This document shows, one piece after another, positions 44,045-52,779 of a stretch of DNA of 64,000 bases. The notes beneath the pieces are model-generated. The model searched no databases. It had not been told where the DNA came from and saw only the letters and a list, made by a program, of their open reading frames with translations. The stretch lies in NCBI GenBank assembly GCA_012837715.1, contig DUQR01000033.1:111679-175678 (forward strand), read 5' to 3'. Position 1 is the stretch's first letter, and every line of letters starts with the position of its first letter. This stretch comes from Bacillota bacterium (GTDB taxonomy: Bacteria; Bacillota; UBA4882; UBA10575). The position numbers were made by a program, and so were the translations under genes.

Positions 44045-45400
44045 TTACTCTTCGACCCGCACTAATATTCTCCTGCCTTCTACCACGATGACTTTTACTT
44101 TTTTTCCCACCTGAACATAAGCCCCTTCGGAGACGACATCCAAGCGTTTACCGTCGGGGAGCTCAATAACACCGGACGGACGTAAGGGATGAACCACCAC
44201 ACCAACCTGGCCCAGATACTGTTCATAGGTGGGAACGGCTGAATACCCCTGTTCTTTTTCGGCAGCCATCTTCAGTACAATCCGGTCCAGAAACGAGCTC
44301 CCCTTCAAATACTGGAAGACTAGAGAAACGATAAACAAAGACCAGCTCAAGGCGATTCCTAAGGAGGCGATCCCTTGTCCGCTGGTCGCGTAGGATAAAA
44401 TAATACTACCCCCCATGGCAATTAAACCAATTATTCCGGCAAAACCAAAGCCGGGAATGAAAAAGGCCTCTAACACGAGCATAATCAAGCCCAGGAAGAA
44501 AAGGAAAACCACTTCCATCCCGGCCAAACCCGAAAACAACCTGGCCCCGAAAAAGAGGAACAAGGAAAGAATACCGATAATCCCGGCTACGCCAAACCCG
44601 GCGGTGAAAACCTCAATAATGAGCGCGGTAAAGCCAACTGTTAAGAGAAGGGGACTGATCACCGGATCAGTTAAAAAACGGACCAAACTTTCAACAGGGG
44701 TTTGTTGTACCGTAACTTGGGTCAACTGTTCGTAACCAAGTTTGAGAATGGCTTCATTTAAATTATCGGCGATCAGATCGGCATAACCATGGGTAACGGC
44801 TTCTTGAGCCGTCAAGGCCAATAGTTCTCCTTCAGCCACCACCCCTTCCACTTCGATCGTGGGGTCAACCATCGCCTCCGCTAATTTCGGATCAAGCTCA
44901 ATCCCGCTTTTTTGCGCCCGCGCTTCCGCTACCGCCCGAAACATCTTTCGAAAAGCGGCCATTGTTTTTTCCGGGGCCGGCGTACCGTCGGCTACTAAGG
45001 GTTGGGAAGCACCCAACACCGCCTCGGGGGACATGATAATCCGGTTAGCGCTTAGGGCAATATAGGCTCCAGCTGAGATTGCCCTTCCTTCGATAAAGAC
45101 ATCGACCGGAATTTTCGCCTTACTAATGGTATCTCCAATCTCCGTCATCGAGTCGGCATACCCGCCCAAAGTTTTTAATTCCAACAGAATGGCTTCGGCT
45201 TGCCGTTCTTCCGCCTCGGCGATCGCCCGTTGGATAAAATCGGCAATCCCGCCGGAAATATTCCCTTTTAACGGGATCACATACAAAAGATCAGTTTCCC
45301 CATGGCCCGCTTCCCGGTAGGAAGCGATGGTGACAACTAAAGCGATTATCAAAAGAACAAGGGTAAACGGGCTTATTTTCATGAATTTTTTCCGTCTCAT
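44045..45400 (-). CDS. NfeD1b-type membrane-bound serine protease
   Basis: A 451-residue protein with a signal or anchor segment (~8-25) and a ClpP-like domain (IQRAIAEAEERQAEAILLEL, GGYADSM, RAISAGAYIALSANRI with the catalytic Ser, PEAVLGASQP). Four to five membrane helices (~235-375) and a C-terminal OB-fold NfeD domain follow (GVVVHPLRPSGVIELPDGKR). The long form pairs with flotillin or stomatin-like proteins; floA is 173 bp downstream. It acts at the membrane surface. Confidence 0.9.
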   Translation of the reverse strand: MRRKKFMKISPFTLVLLIIALVVTIASYREAGHGETDLLYVIPLKGNISGGIADFIQRAIAEAEERQAEAILLELKTLGGYADSMTEIGDTISKAKIPVDVFIEGRAISAGAYIALSANRIIMSPEAVLGASQPLVADGTPAPEKTMAAFRKMFRAVAEARAQKSGIELDPKLAEAMVDPTIEVEGVVAEGELLALTAQEAVTHGYADLIADNLNEAILKLGYEQLTQVTVQQTPVESLVRFLTDPVISPLLLTVGFTALIIEVFTAGFGVAGIIGILSLFLFFGARLFSGLAGMEVVFLFFLGLIMLVLEAFFIPGFGFAGIIGLIAMGGSIILSYATSGQGIASLGIALSWSLFIVSLVFQYLKGSSFLDRIVLKMAAEKEQGYSAVPTYEQYLGQVGVVVHPLRPSGVIELPDGKRLDVVSEGAYVQVGKKVKVIVVEGRRILVRVEE

Positions 45401-45430
45401 TCCTAAACCCCACTTTCCTTCGGTTGGTAA

Positions 45431-45553
45431 AGGCTTTTTCCGTTGTCTTTGTTTTCATCACTCCAATACTAAATATGCTGCAATCTTAAATTAATGTTAA
45501 ACACGGCATATTGCACCGGAAGCCCTTTGATCGGTTTCAACGCAAAAAGCTTT
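45431..45553. repeat. dispersed inverted-repeat element, copy 5 (~122 bp)
   Basis: AGGCTTTTTCCGTTGT (45431-45446) and TTCAACGCAAAAAGC (45537-45550) are the ends. Inside, AATATGC and GGCATATT form a further inverted pair. It occupies most of the rpsU-nfeD gap. Confidence 0.8.
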
Positions 45554-45646
45554 GGTCAAGACGCTCCCTCTTAAAATAAACCGCACTAATCAAGGAAAAG
45601 TTGCCGTTTTTAAGTTAAATTCCGCTTAATTCTTTTCCAGATAAGC

Positions 45647-45675
45647 AAAAAGGTCCACCCTTCGCGGGTGAACCT
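45647..45675 (-). terminator. rpsU terminator
   Basis: Minus strand: AGGTTCACCC/GGGTGGACCT stem (one mismatch, GCGAA loop) followed by T5, 11 nt past the rpsU stop. Confidence 0.87.
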
Positions 45676-45685
45676 TAAGAAACCA

Positions 45686-45865
45686 TTAGGAAAATCGCCT
45701 TTTTTTCCGGGCGGCTTCCGATTTCTTTTTCTTACGAACACTAGGCTTATCATAATGCTCTCGTTTCCTAATCTCCGCCAGGATCCCTGAGCGCTGACAC
45801 TGTCGCTTAAACCGGCGCAGGGCACTATCTAGGGATTCGTTTTTCCCGATCTTGACTTCGGCCAT
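45686..45865 (-). CDS. rpsU: 30S ribosomal protein S21
   Basis: A 59-residue basic protein: [20 protein letters not shown], then [20 protein letters not shown] and a Lys/Arg-rich tail. Length and sequence are typical of bacterial S21. AGGGGAGGG precedes the ATG. It lies between the HIT gene and nfeD, the usual Bacillota mtaB-HIT-rpsU order. Confidence 0.95.
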   Translation of the reverse strand: MAEVKIGKNESLDSALRRFKRQCQRSGILAEIRKREHYDKPSVRKKKKSEAARKKRRFS

Positions 45866-45967
45866 GATCTACTTCCCTCCCCTCGCTGCCCACAATAATC
45901 CTTAGGCACATAGACTACAACAAACAGACTAAGATGCTATTATACTATATCTTTCCCAATTCGTCAA

Positions 45968-46315
45968 TTATCCGGGAGGCCACGCAAGTTCTCTTCCGCC
46001 AATTAAATGAAGATGTAGATGGGGGACAGATTCTCCGGCATGCGCACCACGGTTAATCACCACACGAAAACCGTCTTTTGCTTCCTCTTTACCCATTAAT
46101 TGCTGAATCGCCGCAAACAATTCAGCCGTTAAGGATGGAACTGTTGGTAACTGTGGATCCATCACACTACTGATGTGTTTTTTCGGTATCAACACGATGT
46201 GAATGGGCGCTACGGGTTTGATATCCTTAAAGGCCAAAACCTCTTCCGTTTCCAGAAGAATCTGTGCCGGAATTTCTCTACGAACTATTTGGCAAAAAAC
46301 ACAAGCACTCACCAT
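45968..46315 (-). CDS. HIT-family nucleotide-binding hydrolase (HinT-like)
   Basis: A 115-residue protein: CVFCQIVRREIPAQILLE at the start and the histidine triad VPHLHLHLIGGRELAWPPG at the end. It hydrolyses AMP-linked adducts (purine phosphoramidates). ATG 46313-46315 follows GGGAGG at 5-6 nt; an upstream in-frame start lacks this. The cytoplasmic enzyme's gene is next to rpsU and mtaB. Confidence 0.93.
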   Translation of the reverse strand: MVSACVFCQIVRREIPAQILLETEEVLAFKDIKPVAPIHIVLIPKKHISSVMDPQLPTVPSLTAELFAAIQQLMGKEEAKDGFRVVINRGAHAGESVPHLHLHLIGGRELAWPPG

Positions 46316-46389
46316 TAAACCTCCCTTCCCCTTCTGTAAGTTCGACATCCAAAAAGAAAATCCTTTTTCTAACTCGGTATGGTCTTAAC

Positions 46390-46467
46390 AAAGCTTTTCG
46401 CGTTGAAACCAATAAAAAGGATTTCAACACAATTGGAGTTATCAAACCAAAAACAACGAAAAAGCCC
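46390..46467. repeat. dispersed inverted-repeat element, copy 6 (78 bp)
   Basis: AAAGCTTTTCGCGTTGAAACC (46390-46410) and ACAACGAAAAAGCCC (46453-46467) are the ends; AACCAATAAAAAGGATTTC continues the left half. The last base is the first base of the mtaB stop triplet as read on the plus strand. Confidence 0.82.
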
Positions 46468-47822
46468 TAACAAGAAGGGATAATTACGCCAGTCAAAGGT
46501 TCCCGGGTGACGCCGGTGATTTTCGCCCGCACCATTGTATTCGGTTCCTGCTTGGTCTTAACCTGAACCCGTAAATACTCCCGGGAAAACCCTTCCACAT
46601 AACCCGCCCGCTTGGTTTCTTCAAGCAACACTTCCACCACTTGGTTCAGGAAAAGGCTGCGGTAAGCTTTGGCTAATTCCCGTGCGGTCACTTCTGCCCG
46701 TTTCACCCTTTCTTCTTTCACCCGGCGCGGAAGATGTCCCTTTAATTGTGCCGCTTTCGTTCCCTCCCGGAGCGAATAAGGAAAGATATGGACCCGGGAA
46801 AAGCCCACTGCCTTCAGAAAATTTAAAGTCTCCACAAAATCCGCTTCCGACTCTCCGGGAAACCCCACCATTAAGTCGGTAGTCACCGCTAAGCCGGGAC
46901 GACCTTTACGCAACATCGAAATTAGACCGGCATAATCATCGGGGGTGTAACCTCTGTTCATGAGGGAAAGGATTTTCCCGCTCCCGCTCTGCAGGGGAAT
47001 ATGCAGGTGATTACAGAGCAGTTTGGAAGAGAATAAGCTTTCCATCAGTTCCGGGGTAAAATCGGTTGGGTCGATGGAACCCAACCGTAAACGCCAGGTT
47101 CTTTCCGCTCCTCCCCACTTTTCCTCGATCCTGGTCAGGAGCGAAGCAAGAGAATCACTCCGGTCGATCCCGTAATGGCCTAAATGAATCCCCACCAAAA
47201 CAAGTTCTTTATAATGCAGACCAAGGAGGCGTTCGATCTCTTCCAGCACTAGCTCCCAGGGAAGACTACGGACCGGCCCGCGGGCATAGGGAATCTTGCA
47301 ATAGCTGCAATAGGATTGACAACCGTCTTCCACCTTTAAGAAAGCCCGGGTTTGTCCGGAAAAAACGGGGGTAAATATTTCGAACTCACTAGTTTTCGCC
47401 CAGGGAAGCACCTTATTTTTCTCCGGCGTCGGTAGTTTTTCCTCCAGGATCTCCCGGAGACGACCCCGACCGGCTACCCCAACCACCAAATCCACTTCGG
47501 GAAAGGTGCTTAAAACCTCCGCGCTGGTCTGGGCATAACAACCGGTCACCACTAAATAAGCGTTGGGGTGATTCCGTTTTACCCTTCTGATCATTTGTCC
47601 CGCCTTCCGTTCCGCCATCTTCGTAACGGTGCAGGTGTTCAGGATATAAATCTCCGCCGGTTCATCAAAGGCCACCACCTGATAACCATGGGTTTGGAAA
47701 TCGGCAATCAAACCCGCGGTATCAAACTGGTTAACCTTGCAACCCAGGGTATAAAAGGCAATCTTTCGCCGCGGTCGCCCTTCTTTCTCTGCTCGCTCCT
47801 CTTGCTCACTGATCCCAGTCAT
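46467..47822 (-). CDS. mtaB: MtaB, tRNA-t6A37 methylthiotransferase
   Basis: A 451-residue radical-SAM methylthiotransferase. The N-terminal UPF0004 domain has three cluster cysteines (TLGCKVNQFDT, LNTCTVT, VTGCYAQ). The radical-SAM CxxxCxxC is DGCQSYCSYCKIPYARG, and PLQSGSGKILSLMNRGY and a C-terminal TRAM domain follow. It converts t6A to ms2t6A at position 37 of tRNA(Lys). ATG start just after GAGG. A dispersed element abuts each end of the gene. Confidence 0.94.
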   Translation of the reverse strand: MTGISEQEERAEKEGRPRRKIAFYTLGCKVNQFDTAGLIADFQTHGYQVVAFDEPAEIYILNTCTVTKMAERKAGQMIRRVKRNHPNAYLVVTGCYAQTSAEVLSTFPEVDLVVGVAGRGRLREILEEKLPTPEKNKVLPWAKTSEFEIFTPVFSGQTRAFLKVEDGCQSYCSYCKIPYARGPVRSLPWELVLEEIERLLGLHYKELVLVGIHLGHYGIDRSDSLASLLTRIEEKWGGAERTWRLRLGSIDPTDFTPELMESLFSSKLLCNHLHIPLQSGSGKILSLMNRGYTPDDYAGLISMLRKGRPGLAVTTDLMVGFPGESEADFVETLNFLKAVGFSRVHIFPYSLREGTKAAQLKGHLPRRVKEERVKRAEVTARELAKAYRSLFLNQVVEVLLEETKRAGYVEGFSREYLRVQVKTKQEPNTMVRAKITGVTREPLTGVIIPSC

Positions 47823-47853
47823 CCTCTTTTCCCACCCTTCCCTTTTCCGCCCG

Positions 47854-47972
47854 GGCTTTTTGCGTTGTTCTGAGCTTTAACAATCTCAATACAACATATC
47901 GAGCGCCTCATGTAAGAAAAACACTGGCTTTTGTCTTTGGAATCCTTTTATTGGTTACAACGCAAAAGCTTT
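47854..47972. repeat. dispersed inverted-repeat element, copy 7 (119 bp)
   Basis: GGGCTTTTTGCGTTGT (47854-47869) and TTACAACGCAAAAGCTTTTCC (to 47975) pair over 13+ bp. The right half holds TTGGAATCCTTTTATTGG. It fills the yhaM-mtaB gap. Confidence 0.85.
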
Positions 47973-48000
47973 TCCGGCGTTGCCGACCCGACCGTGACGA

Positions 48001-49020
48001 CTATTCCTCTCCGGTCCCGGTCCCCCGCCACTCATCGCTAGTGGCTTCCAAATCCAATGAATAAACCGATCGTTTAAGGGCCCGATTATAAGCCGTCCAG
48101 TTTCCACCCTTATCCGGATGGTTACGGAGGGCTTCCCGGAATTTCGCCGCCTCCGCATCCATGTGGTCGGCATGATGAAGTAAACAGGCTTCGAGCAGGG
48201 CCGGTTGAACCGGAGACCCCCACTCCAATTCCCCATGGTGGCTAAGGAGCAAGTGAAGCAGGGGCATCTCCAACACCGAAGGAAAGCTCTCTTCTCCCTT
48301 TGTCGTCCGAATCGCTTTAATCGCCTCCGTCACCATCTGGGCGCCCAACATTAAATGCCCCAGCAGTCGGCCTTGGTCCGTTCCTTCAATGCTCGTTTCC
48401 CCCGTATAGGACTGCGGCTTACCGATATCATGCAATAAGGCGCCGGTCAGGAGTAAATCCCTGTTCACCTCCGGATAATAGGCAGCCACCGTTTGACAGA
48501 TGGTCACTACCCCGACGGTATGCTCCAACAACCCACCGCGGTAAGCATGGTGAATCCGCATGGCGCCAGGAGCAACCCCAAAACTCTGCCGGAACTGATC
48601 GTCTTCAAAAAAATAGGCCAATAATAAACGGTAGGGTTTATATTTCAGTCCCTTCCTGGTTTGGTCGACCACTTCCCATAAAGCCGCCAGTTTCGGGCCA
48701 TAGACCCCCGGGAGAAAGGCGGATGGATCATACTCCCCTTCCTGGCAAACCCGGAAAAACTCCTCACCACCATTGGCCTCCAATTGTAGAGAACCATTGA
48801 AATTCTTGGCCATCGCCTTCAGTTGAATTACTTTTCCCTTTTGGAGCTTGGCAAAGACTTCTTCCGTAATTTCCCAAACCTTAAGGGGGATCTCCCCGCT
48901 CTTATCCCCTACCCGTAACGCGGCAAAGGGATTACCATTACGGGCCACCCGCCATTGACTGTCTAAAATAAGATAGATCCCGGAAATACTTCCCTCTTTT
49001 ACTATTTCCTTAACTTCCAT
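48001..49020 (-). CDS. yhaM: YhaM-type 3'-5' exoribonuclease (OB-fold + HD domain)
   Basis: A 339-residue protein. The N-terminal OB-fold nucleic-acid-binding domain (FAALRVGDKSGEIPLKVWEI) is followed by an HD phosphohydrolase domain with IHHAYRGGLLEHTVGV, LLTGALLHDIGKPQSY, LLSHHGELEWGSP and LHHADHMDAE. Length and motifs match Bacillota YhaM, which trims RNA 3' ends in the cytoplasm. The ATG follows AGGGAGG. It is between lptA and mtaB in the minus-strand run. Confidence 0.9.
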   Translation of the reverse strand: MEVKEIVKEGSISGIYLILDSQWRVARNGNPFAALRVGDKSGEIPLKVWEITEEVFAKLQKGKVIQLKAMAKNFNGSLQLEANGGEEFFRVCQEGEYDPSAFLPGVYGPKLAALWEVVDQTRKGLKYKPYRLLLAYFFEDDQFRQSFGVAPGAMRIHHAYRGGLLEHTVGVVTICQTVAAYYPEVNRDLLLTGALLHDIGKPQSYTGETSIEGTDQGRLLGHLMLGAQMVTEAIKAIRTTKGEESFPSVLEMPLLHLLLSHHGELEWGSPVQPALLEACLLHHADHMDAEAAKFREALRNHPDKGGNWTAYNRALKRSVYSLDLEATSDEWRGTGTGEE

Positions 49021-49055
49021 CGTCTACCCTCCCTTTTTCCCTCTTTCTCCAACCG

Positions 49056-49775
49056 TCATTCGCTTACGGGCTGATCAGCCGGTCCCGTCGCTTCTTGCTC
49101 TTCAATTTCCAAACGCAGTTCCAGGGGAAGTTCTCCCCGTCGGGCTTCGAAAGTTTTTTGCCGTAAATCAAAACAGATTTCATCCCCAAGCAGCTCGTCT
49201 TCGTCCATCCAAAGGTGAAACCCGCCGCTGATGATCAATTTTTCTTCCTCATCCTGATAACTGATGATTTGCCCGCCGCCCCGAAACTCCCGGTGTTCGA
49301 TGGTGGGCTGCTCCGTTGCGGTAAAAGCTTTCTGCGCCGTCTGTAAATATAAATTACCACACGCCAAGGTTATACCTTCCTTGATGACTTGCCCTTGGTC
49401 ATCCCGGGTTTCAGCCCGTGTTAAGACAACCTCACCGGTAAAGGTTCCCGCTTCCGACCCGGTATGATACGCGAACCGGTCCCCGCTTACCGTGATCTCT
49501 TCCTGCGTTAAAAGGACTTCTCCCGCAAAAATAATCTCCCGGGAACCATCGTCCTTTTCTCTGATCTCCGCCCGCAAAGACCGTAAATGGAGATCATCTT
49601 GAAGATACTCTAAAGCAGCCCCTTCCATATAGAGATTTCGTCCATCCGTATCCCCGTAGAAACGGTCAATTCCTTTAAAATATCCCTTCTCGGCCGCCCG
49701 CAGTGGTCCATTCCCGACCAAGACCGCGATTAAGGCTACTAAGCCCAGATGCAAAAATAACCGTCGCCTTCTCAT
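49056..49775 (-). CDS. lptA: LptA-like periplasmic LPS transport protein
   Basis: A 239-residue OstA/LptA-family protein with a signal peptide (cleavage near LRAA-EK) and repeated beta-jellyroll strands (REIIFAGEVLLTQEEITVSGDRFAYH, GTFTGEVVLTRAE). It forms the periplasmic bridge carrying LPS between LptC and LptD. Its ATG overlaps the lptC stop (ATGA), so the two are coupled. Longer than E. coli LptA (185 aa), which is common in diderm Bacillota. Confidence 0.85.
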   Translation of the reverse strand: MRRRRLFLHLGLVALIAVLVGNGPLRAAEKGYFKGIDRFYGDTDGRNLYMEGAALEYLQDDLHLRSLRAEIREKDDGSREIIFAGEVLLTQEEITVSGDRFAYHTGSEAGTFTGEVVLTRAETRDDQGQVIKEGITLACGNLYLQTAQKAFTATEQPTIEHREFRGGGQIISYQDEEEKLIISGGFHLWMDEDELLGDEICFDLRQKTFEARRGELPLELRLEIEEQEATGPADQPVSE

Positions 49776-50404
49776 AGCGTCAATTCAACCTCCACCGCAC
49801 CCCGAATTTCAAACCGGTCCTCATTAACATAATAGGTCAAGGACTCTCCCCGGATCCGCTGATCTTTCTGCACCACTTCCAAACCACCAAAGAAACAATA
49901 TTCTCCGGTTTGCAAGTTTCCTTCCATCCGTTCGGCTTCTACTTTCAGCTGTTCCTTGGTGAAAGAAAGGGGAGGGGAACATTTAACCAGTTTCTTTTCG
50001 AGGTCAAATTCGATTTCTTCGGTGCTAAGTTTACCGCCACCAACTTCGCCGTCCACCCCGACCAGGGTTAAGCGATCCCGTTTTAGATCAAGCGTCGCTG
50101 AACCGGCCGTTAAAACCAGGTCAGGTCCGTCCTCCTGAAAATAACAAAGCTGGTTGATGGCACGAAAGGTTACTTTCTGTCCTTCGGCGGGGCGAAAAAT
50201 CTCCGCCGCTTCCAAGAACCAACTCCGCTTGTTTCCTTCCCACCCTTCGTATCGTCCGTCCAAAAAAGTGACGCCTCGCTCAGTCGGCTCCGCTTCCGAA
50301 ACCGGAATGGGTATAGGTCGGAGGCTAAGATAAAAGAGGATGATCGCCCCCAAAAGGCTCACCACGGCCAAAAAAGTTCCAAGCCTCCGTTTACCAGTTG
50401 CCAT
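49772..50404 (-). CDS. lptC: LptC-like inner-membrane-anchored LPS transport protein
   Basis: A ~210-residue protein with an N-terminal membrane helix (TFLAVVSLLGAIILFYLSLRP) and an LptC-type beta-jellyroll (DGRYEGWEGNKRSWFLEAAEI, FDLEKKLVKCSPPLSF). It hands LPS from the inner-membrane ABC complex to LptA. Start at ATG 50402-50404, overlapping the lptD 3' end by 14 nt with GGGGAGCGGG upstream. A longer frame would run deep into lptD and is not needed. Confidence 0.83.
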   Translation of the reverse strand: MATGKRRLGTFLAVVSLLGAIILFYLSLRPIPIPVSEAEPTERGVTFLDGRYEGWEGNKRSWFLEAAEIFRPAEGQKVTFRAINQLCYFQEDGPDLVLTAGSATLDLKRDRLTLVGVDGEVGGGKLSTEEIEFDLEKKLVKCSPPLSFTKEQLKVEAERMEGNLQTGEYCFFGGLEVVQKDQRIRGESLTYYVNEDRFEIRGAVEVELTL

Positions 50405-52592
50405 TTCCCGCTCCCCACTGGTCAGCCCCGGTCCAAATAAAGCCTTGTTCTCCGGAGCCGTAACCAAATCCGGCTTCTTTGAAAATTTTGTACTGACATT
50501 GCACCAGATATTCCCGGCGGTTAAAATCATACCCAAAAAACAACTCTCGACAATGCCAATCATAATTCAATCCCAACCGGGCTTGCTCCCATCCGTCACC
50601 AAACAGACTATAACGAAGGTCCACATCCGTCCGGAGCGCTGTGGTTACGTTAAAGCGTAAATTGGCAGCTAATTCCAGCGTTTCCCAGCGGCGATCCAGA
50701 AAGTCATAATCTGCTTCCAACGCATAGTTATTTCCTTTTTCCGTACGATGGTTTCCCCGGATCGCAAGGTAAAGCGTGGTATACTCATGGCTATTGGGAT
50801 TATATGTTGCCTGCAATCGCAGGCTGTTACTGGGTAAAGGGCTCAAAGTCAATGTGGCCTGCACCGGATACCATGGGTTCTGCGCACGGCTGAAGTTATA
50901 ACCACCCGTAAGAACGCCGGTGAAAATTTCGGTGTTATAGCGCCAGGTGCTGTCCAAGTGACCCCCGGAGCTAAATAAATGGGAAGCGGTGACCAACTGT
51001 GGGAACTGGGAAACCGGGGCTTCACCCTCCGCTTCCACCCAACTAGCCGTAGCGGTCGCGGTTAGTCGGGGCGTGAAACGCTGTGTACCGGTCAAACCAA
51101 GGGAAACCGCACTCCGCCGGTATTCGGCCCCTTCAACCTGATATAACTGATAACGGTTACTATTGGCCAGACTAAGGGAGAAACCTCCTTGCTCCCAAAG
51201 TTTCGGGCCTAAGGGGTGCCGTTCGAGTAAGAATTGGGTGCGAGTCCCTACTTTTTCCGCTTCCCCTTTGATTTCAACCAAACGCAGATAATCCGTACTT
51301 CCCTGATAATAACCGAGAAAACCCAGATTGATCGGGGGAGTACGCAGGGATACGGCCGGTAATTCGTGGTAGTAGGGGATGAGGTAACGTTCAGAATAGT
51401 TGTAGTCCTGCTTAATCCGGACCGCCAATTCAAAGTCCTGCCAAGCGAAGAGATCCCACTTCTGCTGAAATTCTAAATTATTCTGGTATTTTTTGGTAAT
51501 GATCTCTTGAGTGACGCGGTTTTCCCGGTAATAAAGATTATTACGGTATGTCAAGCGGCTCCGCGTGCTCGGTTGCCAGGTAATATTTAGACGGCAGGGG
51601 TAAAGGTAAAACTCAGGGGTGGCTCCGGTTTGTCCAGTCGCCAAAACCAAACTGGTCGGCCATTTTGAGTCCTGATAATTCAGATTGGCGCCTAACACAT
51701 ACTCCGGATAGCCAAAATCGTTATACTTCCCGTTTAGTTGATAGCGGAGATTGCCCTTCTCCTGTTGCCAGGTGGTTTGCACTTGGTATTCATGGCGCTG
51801 CTCATAGAAATTATCCAAATGGTAAAGGCTGAGGGAGAATTCTTGCCCCGCGCCCACCGGAAACCAATGTTTGATCCCTTCTCCGACCCCTTTTCCTTGA
51901 ATCAAGTCGACTAAGATCTTCCCCCGCTGTGCGTCCTTGAGGACATAGCGGTACACCATCTTCAGGAAAAAACCATCCTCCGCGTTGTAGCCGAAGGTGG
52001 ATTCGTCAAAATCATTCTCCTGTTCCTGGAGGCAAATAACCAATTTGGGCAGGGCAGGAAATTTAAACTTCCCCTCCCAGTAAGCCGCCTGATACAATTC
52101 GATCCGATCCTCCGGGTAGTACACCGTCTTTTCCGCCGTCAGGTGATAGTGGGGTTCCTCCAAGTCACAACCGGTAAAAACCGAACCGGTACCGACCAGT
52201 TTTTCTTCGTTAAGCTCTCCCCGCCGGGCTTTAATAATGATCGGTTCACCGGTCTCCGCCTCCGCAGAAAAGGCCAACCCCTCCAAGGTCCCTTGGTCGT
52301 CAGCAAAGAAAAAAACCAGGTTTTCCCCACAGACCGTTTCGTCCTCCTGTTTGATCTCCACCCAACCGGGAACGGTTAAGCAATCTTGCTGTAAATCAAG
52401 GTAAAAAACATCTCCACTGACTACGTAATCCTGATAGGTAAAGACCACATTCCCCCTGGCCACCAACTGTTCGTTTTCATAATCGGCAAAGACTTCATCG
52501 GCAATCAGGATTCCTTGGTCGGCCTGAACAACGGGGGCAAGCAAAATCACCCCCAGGATCAGCAGCAGCCGGATACAAGCTGTGCGTTGCAA
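50391..52592 (-). CDS. lptD: LptD-like outer-membrane LPS assembly protein
   Basis: A 733-residue protein. It has a signal peptide (PVVQA-DQ) and an N-terminal OstA-like beta-jellyroll (ADYENEQLVARGNVVFTYQD, VSGDVFYLDL). The TGCDLEEPHYHLTA motif is characteristic of LptD, and a ~500-residue barrel domain follows. It inserts LPS into the outer leaflet of the outer membrane. Cys residues near 70, 87 and 142 could make disulfides. TTG start with AAGGTGGAG close by. It overlaps lptC and lies in the lptFG-lptD-lptC-lptA order. Confidence 0.87.
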   Translation of the reverse strand: MQRTACIRLLLILGVILLAPVVQADQGILIADEVFADYENEQLVARGNVVFTYQDYVVSGDVFYLDLQQDCLTVPGWVEIKQEDETVCGENLVFFFADDQGTLEGLAFSAEAETGEPIIIKARRGELNEEKLVGTGSVFTGCDLEEPHYHLTAEKTVYYPEDRIELYQAAYWEGKFKFPALPKLVICLQEQENDFDESTFGYNAEDGFFLKMVYRYVLKDAQRGKILVDLIQGKGVGEGIKHWFPVGAGQEFSLSLYHLDNFYEQRHEYQVQTTWQQEKGNLRYQLNGKYNDFGYPEYVLGANLNYQDSKWPTSLVLATGQTGATPEFYLYPCRLNITWQPSTRSRLTYRNNLYYRENRVTQEIITKKYQNNLEFQQKWDLFAWQDFELAVRIKQDYNYSERYLIPYYHELPAVSLRTPPINLGFLGYYQGSTDYLRLVEIKGEAEKVGTRTQFLLERHPLGPKLWEQGGFSLSLANSNRYQLYQVEGAEYRRSAVSLGLTGTQRFTPRLTATATASWVEAEGEAPVSQFPQLVTASHLFSSGGHLDSTWRYNTEIFTGVLTGGYNFSRAQNPWYPVQATLTLSPLPSNSLRLQATYNPNSHEYTTLYLAIRGNHRTEKGNNYALEADYDFLDRRWETLELAANLRFNVTTALRTDVDLRYSLFGDGWEQARLGLNYDWHCRELFFGYDFNRREYLVQCQYKIFKEAGFGYGSGEQGFIWTGADQWGAGNGNW

Positions 52593-52617
52593 AACTCCAC
52601 CTTACCATCCCTTCATT

Positions 52618-52687
52618 AGCTTTTTGCCATGTTCTTTGCTTCAAAAATTAAACCCGATTATTATAATGTTCAACACCAAAAGTTTCT
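52618..52687. repeat. degenerate dispersed element, copy 8
   Basis: TAGCTTTTTGCCATGTTC (52618-52635) and TTCAACACCAAAAGTTTC (52669-52686) are weakened inverted ends, between lptD and the next element. Confidence 0.5.
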
Positions 52688-52720
52688 CCTTGGACTGAAT
52701 TCTCCCTGCCGCTCTTATCT

Positions 52721-52779
52721 GGGCTATTTTACGTTGCCTTTTCTTTTTAATAATCCCTATAAAACGCAAAAACTTTATT
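52721..52779. repeat. dispersed inverted-repeat element, copy 9 (59 bp)
   Basis: GGGCTATTTTACGTTGCC (52721-52738) and AAAACGCAAAAACTTTA (52761-52777) form the ends. The right end includes the complement of the permease stop codon (52775-52777). Confidence 0.6.

Noticed and set aside
45610..45825. 71-codon minus-strand ORF overlapping rpsU
   Set aside because: Out of frame with the clear S21 reading frame at 45686-45865 and runs through the rpsU terminator.
50405..50563. 53-residue N-terminal extension of LptC
   Set aside because: It lies inside lptD in another frame and lacks a ribosome site; ATG 50404 directly precedes the membrane anchor.
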